This document shows, in pieces, positions 14,173 through 19,657 of a DNA stretch of 19,657 bases. How positions within the stretch are numbered: position 1 is the first letter of the stretch; each line of letters starts with the position of its first letter. The position numbers and the translations under genes are program-made. The DNA lies in assembly GCA_002420085.1 (NCBI GenBank), contig DIHI01000005.1:560-20216 (forward strand), in the 5' to 3' direction. This stretch comes from Lysobacterales bacterium UBA5700. GTDB lineage: Bacteria > Pseudomonadota > Gammaproteobacteria > Xanthomonadales > Xanthomonadaceae. The notes beneath the pieces were generated by a model. That model worked only from the letters and a program-made list of their open reading frames with translations, did not search any database and was not told the DNA's origin.

Positions 14173-15444
14173 TCAGCCGTCCTCTGGCTCGGGATCGATC
14201 GAGACCTCACGTTCGCGCGCGTCGGAGCCGTTCTCCTCCGGGGCATCGGTTTCGGGCTCGGACTCGTCCGGGCTGCTGCGGAGGTCGCTGTCGAGGCCGA
14301 TGTGGTACAGGGCGAAGCCGGGCAGCACCTGCTGGTTCTCGGCCATGCCGAGCATGCGTCCGGCCAGATTGGAACGAACCTCATGGATGCGATCACTGAG
14401 CGGATCGATGATCCGCCCGAGCCGCTGGCCGACCTCGACCTGTTCACCGAGTGCGACTTCGCTGATCAGCAGGCCACCATGCTCGGCCCGCAGCCAGCGG
14501 GAGGCGTAGAACAGGGCCGGCTGGTCACTGCCCCAGTCGGGTCGAGTCAGTCCGGGTGAGATCGGTGCAGTCATGCCGAGATGCGCCATCAGCCGCTCGA
14601 TCGCGGCTGCAACCGTGCCGATTTCGTCTTCCTGGAGTCGGGTCGGTGCTCCGGCCTCGAAGGTCACCGCCGGGATGCCGACCTCGACCGCCGAATTGCG
14701 CAACATGCCGCGACTGCCCGGACTGTGCAGCACCACGGTGGGACCGAAACCACGCGCCAGTTCGCGCACGGCCGCACGGCTCAGGTCGGCGCGCACCTGC
14801 GGCAGGTTGGCGCGATCGAACGAACCGGTGTGGAAATCGACCAAGGCATCGCACTGGCGCACCACGGCATTGAAGAAGCTGTGCGCGATCCGTGATGCGA
14901 TGCTGCCGCTGCGGCTGCCAGGGAAGAAGCGATTGAGATCACGGCGATCCGGCAGATAGCGCGAACCGCGTTGGTAGCCGAACAGGTTCACCACCGGCAC
15001 TCCGATCAGGGTGCCGGCGAGCGCTTCGGGCCGGGCTTCGCTCAATACCCGGCGAACCGTTTCGACGCCATTGATTTCATCGCCATGTACCCCGGCCACC
15101 AGACACAGCACCGGCCCGGGACGTGCGCCATGGACGATCAGCACCGGGCTCTCCAGATCGGCGCCGAAGTAATTCTGGCCGGTGCGCCAGAGCAGCCGTG
15201 CGCGACTGCCCGGCAGGACGTGCTGGTCGAGCAGGGCCAACGGACCGACCCGGGTACGATCGATCACCAGTGCCGGCGTGTCCGGTGGGGAAATGGGAAC
15301 CGGCACCGGCGCGGGAAAATCCTGCGGCCGGACTCCGCCGGGGGTGACGCACCCGGCCAACCCTGCCAGCACGGCCAATGCAATCCGCAACCGACCCACG
15401 CGGCCCGCCGTCAGGGTGAACCGGCACGTGCGCAGCCGGCGCAC
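14173..15444 (-). CDS. Succinylglutamate desuccinylase/aspartoacylase-family lipoprotein
   Basis: The 423-residue protein belongs to the M14-like zinc amidohydrolase group. Zinc ligands are His120 and Glu123 (GVHGDEINGVE) and His205 (DFHTGS). RDLNRFFPG (168-176) is the substrate-binding arginine motif. A C-terminal domain (about 295-400) with the GGLLISEVALGEQVEVGQRL barrel-sandwich-like segment is common in the family. The N-terminus is basic, then hydrophobic 20-31, then lipobox LAGC with Cys32, so it is predicted to be a lipoprotein. Such enzymes cleave amide bonds of N-acyl amino acids or peptides; the substrate here is unknown. The last 35 residues are strongly acidic. Its start overlaps the 3' end of zur by 34 bases, so the two are probably co-translated. 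A role in zinc metabolism is not implied beyond that linkage. Confidence 0.86.
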   Translation of the reverse strand: MRRLRTCRFTLTAGRVGRLRIALAVLAGLAGCVTPGGVRPQDFPAPVPVPISPPDTPALVIDRTRVGPLALLDQHVLPGSRARLLWRTGQNYFGADLESPVLIVHGARPGPVLCLVAGVHGDEINGVETVRRVLSEARPEALAGTLIGVPVVNLFGYQRGSRYLPDRRDLNRFFPGSRSGSIASRIAHSFFNAVVRQCDALVDFHTGSFDRANLPQVRADLSRAAVRELARGFGPTVVLHSPGSRGMLRNSAVEVGIPAVTFEAGAPTRLQEDEIGTVAAAIERLMAHLGMTAPISPGLTRPDWGSDQPALFYASRWLRAEHGGLLISEVALGEQVEVGQRLGRIIDPLSDRIHEVRSNLAGRMLGMAENQQVLPGFALYHIGLDSDLRSSPDESEPETDAPEENGSDAREREVSIDPEPEDG

Positions 15445-15911
15445 AGTCCGTGGACTTCCAGGGTCTGGCCCTGCGCCTCGAAGCCCAGCGCGCGCGCCTG
15501 ATCGGCAAGCCGGCTGGCGGTCTCCTCGTCCTCCAGTTCGACTGCATGCAGGCAGCGATCACAGATCAGGAAGGGCGCCGAGTGCAGCGTCACCCGGGGG
15601 TGATGGCAGGCGATGAAGGCATTGATCGAGGACAGCCGATGAATGAAGCCATGCTGGAGCAGGAAATCCAGCGCCCGATAGACGGTCGGCGGCGCGACCG
15701 GACCACGGGCATCGGTCATCCGATCGAGCAGATCGTAGGCCTTGATCGGCTGTCCGGCCGCCGCGATCAGCCGCAGCACCTGACTGCGCACGGCGGTCAG
15801 CCGCAGGCCGCGCTCGCCGCAGAGCGCTTCGACCTCGCGCACGAATGCCTCGGCATCGTGGACGTGATGCTCCGGATGGGTGCATACATTGCCGGATGGG
15901 CTCTGGCTCAT
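15411..15911 (-). CDS. zur: Zinc uptake regulator of the Fur family
   Basis: With the ATG at 15911 the protein has 166 residues. The winged helix (about 36-92) contains LRLTAVRSQVLRLI and PPTVYRALDFLLQHGFIHR, nearly the E. coli Zur sequence as I recall it. The structural zinc site is CDRC (117, 120) with CAGC (157, 160). C102-H103-H104 and H110 lie in the regulatory-site region. Zur with bound zinc represses zinc-uptake genes. Here the divergent MerC-like/receptor promoter is the nearest candidate target. An unusual His-rich N-terminus (C10, H12, H15, H16, H18) precedes the domain. The start lies 4 bases after the gltX stop, and the frame extends upstream to 15959 only by overlapping gltX. 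It overlaps the downstream lipoprotein gene. Expression is thus tied to gltX transcription. Confidence 0.93.
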   Translation of the reverse strand: MSQSPSGNVCTHPEHHVHDAEAFVREVEALCGERGLRLTAVRSQVLRLIAAAGQPIKAYDLLDRMTDARGPVAPPTVYRALDFLLQHGFIHRLSSINAFIACHHPRVTLHSAPFLICDRCLHAVELEDEETASRLADQARALGFEAQGQTLEVHGLCAGCARAGSP

Positions 15912-15915
15912 GGCC

Positions 15916-17331
15916 TCATGGTAGCGGCTTCGCGGCCGCAATGCGCCCGATCGCGGCATCGATCCGGGCCAGGGCCTCGCGCTGACCAGCGAGGAAGACC
16001 GTCCGATCGATCGACGGACTCACCTGGGTTCCGGTGATCGCGACCCGCAAGGGCTGGGCCACCTTGCCGAGCCCCAGTTCCAGACTGGCGGCGGTCGCTT
16101 CGAGTGCGTCATGAACCGCCTCGGGCGACCAGGTGGCCAACAGCGCAAGCCGCGCGCGCACCGTTTCCAGCGGCAGGCGGGCGGCCTCTGTCAGGTGCTT
16201 GGCGACCGCTGCCTCGTCGTACTCCTGCAAGGGTTGATACCAGACCCGTGCCCGTTGTGCCATCTCGGCCAGGGTCTTGACCCGGTCGGCCAGCGCGATC
16301 AGCACCTCGGTCGGTTTCGGACCGCGCTCGGGATCCAGCCCGATCCGACGCAGATGCCATTCCAGTTCCGGCACGATGTCATCGGGGTCGCCATGCCGGA
16401 AATACTGCTGGTTGACCCAGCCGAGCTTGTCGAAATCGAATCGTGATGCCGACTGGTTGACATCAGCGATCGAGAACAAGTCGATCATTTCCTCACGGCT
16501 GAAGATCTCCTGATCGCCATGCGACCAGCCCAGACGCACCAGGTAGTTCAGCAGTGCCTGCGGCAGATAGCCATCCTCACGATACTGCATCACGCTGACC
16601 GCACCATGCCGCTTGCTCATCTTGCTGCCATCCGGGCCGAGGATCATCGGCAGGTGGGAAAAGGCCGGCAGGCTGGCACCGAGCGCATGGTAGATGTTGA
16701 CCTGACGCGGGGTGTTGTTGACATGGTCATCACCCCGGATCACCTCGTCGATACGCATGTCGAGATCGTCGATCACCACGGCGAAGTTGTAGGTCGGATA
16801 GCCGTCGGAACGGATCAGCACCAGGTCATCGAGTTCCTCGTTGCTCCAAGCGATCCGACCCTTGACCCGATCGTTGAACACCACCTCGCCGGACAGCGGA
16901 TTCTTGAACCGGATCACCCGGTTCGGATCCTCCCGGAACGGTGCGTTGCGATCGCGGTAGGCACCGTTGTAGCGCGGCTTGCGCCCGGCAGCCATCGCCG
17001 CAGCACGCATCGCGTCGATCTCCTCGCGGGTTTCGTAGGCGTAGTACGCCTTGCCGGCCTTGACCAGATCCTCGGCCACCTGGCGATAGCGGTCGAGTCT
17101 GAGCGTCTGGTAGAACGGTCCTTCGTCGTGGCCGAGCCCCAGCCAGGCCATGCCGTCGAGGATTGCCTGCAAGGCTTCCGGGGTGCTGCGCTCGCGGTCG
17201 GTATCCTCGACCCGGAGGATGAAACGGCCACCGCGATGACGTGCCTCAAGCCAGCAGTACAGCGCGGTTCGCGCACCACCGATGTGCAGGTATCCGGTCG
17301 GGCTTGGGGCAAAACGGGTTCGACAAGACAT
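15916..17331 (-). CDS. gltX: Glutamyl-tRNA synthetase
   Basis: The 471-residue class Ib synthetase charges tRNA-Glu. [20 protein letters not shown] opens the Rossmann fold with the HIGH-type motif (His16-Gly19). KMSKR (237-241) is the second ATP signature, within [13 protein letters not shown]. Length and order match bacterial GluRS, and [11 protein letters not shown] is conserved. The zinc-binding cysteines of the E. coli enzyme (98, 100, 125) are replaced here (Ala98, Glu100 and no Cys nearby), so this is a zinc-free type. The ATG at 17331 is chosen because the family N-terminus begins there; the frame runs on to 17655 without homology. It is the first gene of gltX-zur-lipoprotein and diverges from the acyltransferase gene by 108 bases. 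A TAAAAT at 17363-17358 is a possible -10 but has no good -35. Confidence 0.97.
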   Translation of the reverse strand: MSCRTRFAPSPTGYLHIGGARTALYCWLEARHRGGRFILRVEDTDRERSTPEALQAILDGMAWLGLGHDEGPFYQTLRLDRYRQVAEDLVKAGKAYYAYETREEIDAMRAAAMAAGRKPRYNGAYRDRNAPFREDPNRVIRFKNPLSGEVVFNDRVKGRIAWSNEELDDLVLIRSDGYPTYNFAVVIDDLDMRIDEVIRGDDHVNNTPRQVNIYHALGASLPAFSHLPMILGPDGSKMSKRHGAVSVMQYREDGYLPQALLNYLVRLGWSHGDQEIFSREEMIDLFSIADVNQSASRFDFDKLGWVNQQYFRHGDPDDIVPELEWHLRRIGLDPERGPKPTEVLIALADRVKTLAEMAQRARVWYQPLQEYDEAAVAKHLTEAARLPLETVRARLALLATWSPEAVHDALEATAASLELGLGKVAQPLRVAITGTQVSPSIDRTVFLAGQREALARIDAAIGRIAAAKPLP

Positions 17332-17439
17332 GGGCAGGACTACGGATCGAAACCACCATTTTAACCAGACCCGTCGGCGACCTCGCCCGGACCGTTGCAA
17401 CCGACACATCGGCGCGCGATCGCCGGCTAAGCTTTGCCG

Positions 17440-18585
17440 ATGGACCGACTGCACATCCTCGACCGACTCGACGCCATCCCGGAAGCTGAATGGAACCGCT
17501 TGCACGATGGCGGCAATCCGTTCCTCGCGCATCGCTTCCTGTCCGGGCTGGAACATACCGGCTGCCTGCGCGAACACTGGGGCTGGCGGCCGCAACACGC
17601 GGCCCTGTACCGCGACGACCAACTGGTCGCGGCAGCACCGGCCTATCTCAAGCACAATTCACACGGCGAGTTCGTATTCGATCACGCCTGGGCCGATGCC
17701 TATGCCCGCAACGGGCTCGACTACTACCCGAAGTGGCTGATCGCAATCCCGTACAGCCCGGTGCCCGGACCGCGCCTGCTGGCGCGCGATGATCGCGCCC
17801 GCGCCGCCATCTGTCGGAGTCTTCAACAGCACTGTCAGGATCAGGGCTGGTCATCACTGCACATCAACTTCCTGCCCGAAGCTGAGACGGTGGCGTGTCC
17901 ATCCGAATGGCTGGCCCGGCGGGACATCCAGTTTCATTGGCGGAATCCGGTCAGCGAAACCGACCCCGCCTGGACCTGCTTCGAGGATTTCCTGGCCAGC
18001 CTGACCCACAAGAAGCGCAAGAACATCCGGGCCGAACGCGCTCAAGTAGCCCGCGCCGGCGTCAGCTTCGAGCGGCTGGACGGCGATCGGATCGGCGCCG
18101 CCGAATTGGCCGAGATGCATGATCTGTACTGCCAGGGCTTCTTCGAGAAAGGCAACTCACCGGCCCTGACCCTGGCGTTCTTTCAACACCTGGCCGAGAC
18201 CATGGCCGATGCCCTGGTTCTGATCCTGGCGCGCCTGAACGGTCGAATCATTGCCGGTGCGCTCTGCCTGCGTGGCCGCGATCGTCTGTACGGCCGCTAC
18301 TGGGGCAGTCGAATCGAACTGCCGGGCCTGCATTTCGAGACCTGCTACTACCAGGGCATCGAATACTGTCTGGAGCATGGCCTGCATCATTTCGAGCCGG
18401 GCGCCCAGGGCGAGCACAAATTGGCTCGCGGCTTCCTGCCGACCTGCACCCACAGCCGACACTGGCTTGCCCATCCGATCTTCCACCACGCGATCGACAC
18501 CTGGTGTCGCCAGGATCGCGACGCGGTCGACCACTATCATCGCGCCGCCCTGCTACATTCCCCATTCCGGGAATCCAAGCCCTGA
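17440..18585 (+). CDS. COG3146-type GNAT-fold acyltransferase (DUF482)
   Basis: The 381-residue protein (ATG at 17440; a TTG at 17434 is possible) has the two-lobed GNAT/FemX-like layout of the COG3146 family. The N-terminal lobe has [13 protein letters not shown] and the [18 protein letters not shown] segment. The central basic motif is [13 protein letters not shown] (about 190-202). The C-terminal lobe has [22 protein letters not shown] and [15 protein letters not shown]. The family was once annotated as peptidoglycan-related, but no reaction is established. It has no signal peptide or membrane helix. It lies 8 bases upstream of aat and is probably co-transcribed with it, an arrangement I associate with Xanthomonadales-type genomes. 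No good promoter is evident in the 108 bases shared with gltX. Confidence 0.88.
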   Translation: MDRLHILDRLDAIPEAEWNRLHDGGNPFLAHRFLSGLEHTGCLREHWGWRPQHAALYRDDQLVAAAPAYLKHNSHGEFVFDHAWADAYARNGLDYYPKWLIAIPYSPVPGPRLLARDDRARAAICRSLQQHCQDQGWSSLHINFLPEAETVACPSEWLARRDIQFHWRNPVSETDPAWTCFEDFLASLTHKKRKNIRAERAQVARAGVSFERLDGDRIGAAELAEMHDLYCQGFFEKGNSPALTLAFFQHLAETMADALVLILARLNGRIIAGALCLRGRDRLYGRYWGSRIELPGLHFETCYYQGIEYCLEHGLHHFEPGAQGEHKLARGFLPTCTHSRHWLAHPIFHHAIDTWCRQDRDAVDHYHRAALLHSPFRESKP

Positions 18586-18593
18586 CACCCGCG

Positions 18594-19331
18594 ATGAAAG
18601 CGCTCGAACTGATCCGACTCGGGAGTGATCCCTCAGCGCCCTTCCCACCGGCAGCCATGGCGCTGGACGAACCCAACGGTCTGCTGGCGGTCGGCGGCGA
18701 CCTGCACCCGCATCGGGTATTGAATGCCTATCGCCAGGGCATCTTTCCCTGGTACAGCGCCGGCCAGCCGATCCTGTGGTGGAGCCCGGACCCGCGCACG
18801 GTGTTTTCGACCGACCGCTTCCGGCTGTCCCGACGCGACCGGCGCAGCCTGCGGGCAAGCGGATGGCGGTTGCGGGCCGACGCCGACTTCCGGGAGGTGA
18901 TCGACACCTGCGCCCGGATCCCCCGGCCCGGACAACACGGCACCTGGATCACCCCGGCGGTCCGCTCGGCGTTCATGGCCCTGCACCGGATCGGCCATGC
19001 CCATTCGATCGAAGTCCATGACGACGATGGTCTGGTTGGAGGTCTGTACGGCCTGGCGATCGGCCGGATGTTCTTCGCCGAGAGCATGTTCAGCCTCCGC
19101 TCGGGCGGTTCCAAAGCGGCCCTGGCCGGGCTGGCGCGGCTGCTCGCCGAATGGCAATGGCCGCTGATCGACGCCCAGGTCGAGAACGACCACCTGCTCC
19201 GGCTGGGCGCCGAGACCCTGCCGCGCGAGTCGTTTCTGGCCGAACTGACCAGCCTCTGCCAACTGCCGGAACCGCCATGCACCTGGCGCGAACGGGTTGG
19301 TGAACCGACCCTCGCCGACCTGCTGGCCTGA
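18594..19331 (+). CDS. aat: Leucyl/phenylalanyl-tRNA--protein transferase
   Basis: Aat attaches Leu or Phe from aminoacyl-tRNA to proteins with N-terminal Arg or Lys, marking them for ClpAPS degradation (N-degron pathway). The 245-residue product shows the family motifs in order: GLLAVGGDL (29-37), YRQGIFPWYS (46-55), ILWWSPDPR (60-68), GTWITPAVRSAF (114-125) and FFAESMFS with GGSKAAL. The ATG at 18594 lies 8 bases after the acyltransferase stop. The frame extends upstream to 18504 inside that gene without similarity. infA follows 150 bases downstream, and aat and infA are neighbours in many gammaproteobacteria, including E. coli. Confidence 0.96.
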   Translation: MKALELIRLGSDPSAPFPPAAMALDEPNGLLAVGGDLHPHRVLNAYRQGIFPWYSAGQPILWWSPDPRTVFSTDRFRLSRRDRRSLRASGWRLRADADFREVIDTCARIPRPGQHGTWITPAVRSAFMALHRIGHAHSIEVHDDDGLVGGLYGLAIGRMFFAESMFSLRSGGSKAALAGLARLLAEWQWPLIDAQVENDHLLRLGAETLPRESFLAELTSLCQLPEPPCTWRERVGEPTLADLLA

Positions 19332-19356
19332 GCAGGACCGCCCGGCATCCAGCAGG

Positions 19357-19401
19357 AACGTGCTTGCCAAGAACGCACTTGCCACAAACGCGCTTTGCCC
19401 T
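19357..19401. repeat. Three tandem imperfect 15-bp repeats upstream of infA
   Basis: AACGTGCTTGCCAAG (19357-19371), AACGCACTTGCCACA (19372-19386) and AACGCGCTTTGCCCT (19387-19401) follow without gaps, sharing the core AACGxxCTTxCC in register except one insertion in the last copy. They end at the -35 region of the probable infA promoter. Confidence 0.6.
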
Positions 19402-19423
19402 CGATCGATGAACGTGGCACAAT
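19395..19423 (+). promoter_or_regulatory. Probable infA promoter
   Basis: TTGCCC (19395-19400), a 17-base spacer and CACAAT (19418-19423) form a fair sigma-70 promoter, with infA starting 59 bases after the -10. The third 15-bp repeat overlaps the -35 hexamer. Confidence 0.5.
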
Positions 19424-19481
19424 GCCGGGCTTGCATGCGGCAGCCCCATGCCGCCCAACGATCAGCCAATCAGGCGACAGC

Positions 19482-19657
19482 ATGTCGAAAGACGACGCAA
19501 TCGAATTCGAAGGGACGGTCATCGAAACCCTCCCCAATACCGTGTTCCGGGTGAAGCTGGAGAACGGTCACGTGATCACCGCCCATATCTCCGGGCGCAT
19601 GCGCAAGCACTACATTCGCATCCTCACCGGCGACAAGGTCAAGGTCGAAATGACCCC
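19482..19657 (+). CDS. infA: Translation initiation factor IF-1 (3' partial)
   Basis: The first 58 residues of the ~72-residue OB-fold protein are present: [20 protein letters not shown], then [17 protein letters not shown] and [20 protein letters not shown]-1 binds the 30S A site and helps IF-2 and IF-3 in start selection. It is essential and nearly invariant, so the identification is firm. Only a weak ribosome binding site (AGGCGA) precedes the ATG. The gene runs off the right edge of the window. Confidence 0.97.
   Translation, partial: MSKDDAIEFEGTVIETLPNTVFRVKLENGHVITAHISGRMRKHYIRILTGDKVKVEMT

Noticed and set aside
1..19657. CRISPR array, tRNA or rRNA genes
   Set aside because: No regularly spaced direct repeats of CRISPR size, no tRNA-like cloverleaf and no rRNA-like segment were found by eye.

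Overview
The window is GC-rich bacterial chromosome. Gene content and order (gltX next to zur; a COG3146 acyltransferase, aat and infA in a row; a THX-type small ribosomal protein; a QseBC-like two-component pair; the five-step-type histidine enzyme HutF) point to a gammaproteobacterium, most likely in or near the Xanthomonadales/Lysobacterales. This placement is inference from gene content only.

Layout. (1) 1-4030 is a patchwork of accessory DNA: the tail of an unidentified gene running in from the left edge; a doubly frameshifted relic of a serine-recombinase companion protein (minus strand, about 521-812); an intact XRE/ImmA-type regulator-peptidase (1065-2117) followed by the first codons of a lost PIN-domain toxin (2124-2237); an intact Fic protein (2447-3613); and the 3' end of an IS3-family element whose terminal bases supply the fic stop codon. 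The ImmA and Fic promoters share a TGTTTACAG / AAAATATAT sequence block, suggesting common control. (2) 4031-10374 holds two histidine-degradation genes, hutF (minus) and hutI (plus), separated by a class III CoA-transferase (plus) and a response regulator/sensor kinase pair (minus). No hutH, hutU or hutG lies in the window. (3) 10459-13450 holds a THX ribosomal protein, a MerC-type membrane protein and, divergent from it, a TonB-dependent receptor of ZnuD-like appearance. Their shared intergenic region contains a possible Zur box. (4) 13754-14133 is a brnTA toxin-antitoxin locus in which the toxin has lost its 5' part and the antitoxin is whole. (5) 14173-17331 is a tight minus-strand operon gltX-zur-(M14-like amidohydrolase lipoprotein). 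(6) 17440-19657 runs on the plus strand: COG3146 acyltransferase, aat and the start of infA.

How the parts work together. HutF and HutI catalyse two steps of histidine catabolism (imidazolone propionate to formiminoglutamate, then to formylglutamate). Zur, the MerC-like protein and the receptor form a plausible zinc-homeostasis set. The left arm and the brn locus look like toxin-antitoxin and mobile DNA in decay. I see no tRNA, rRNA or CRISPR array and no clearly new multi-gene system. The most unusual material is the set of toxin and mobile-element relics whose exact lesions can be read, and the promoter block shared by the ImmA and Fic genes.
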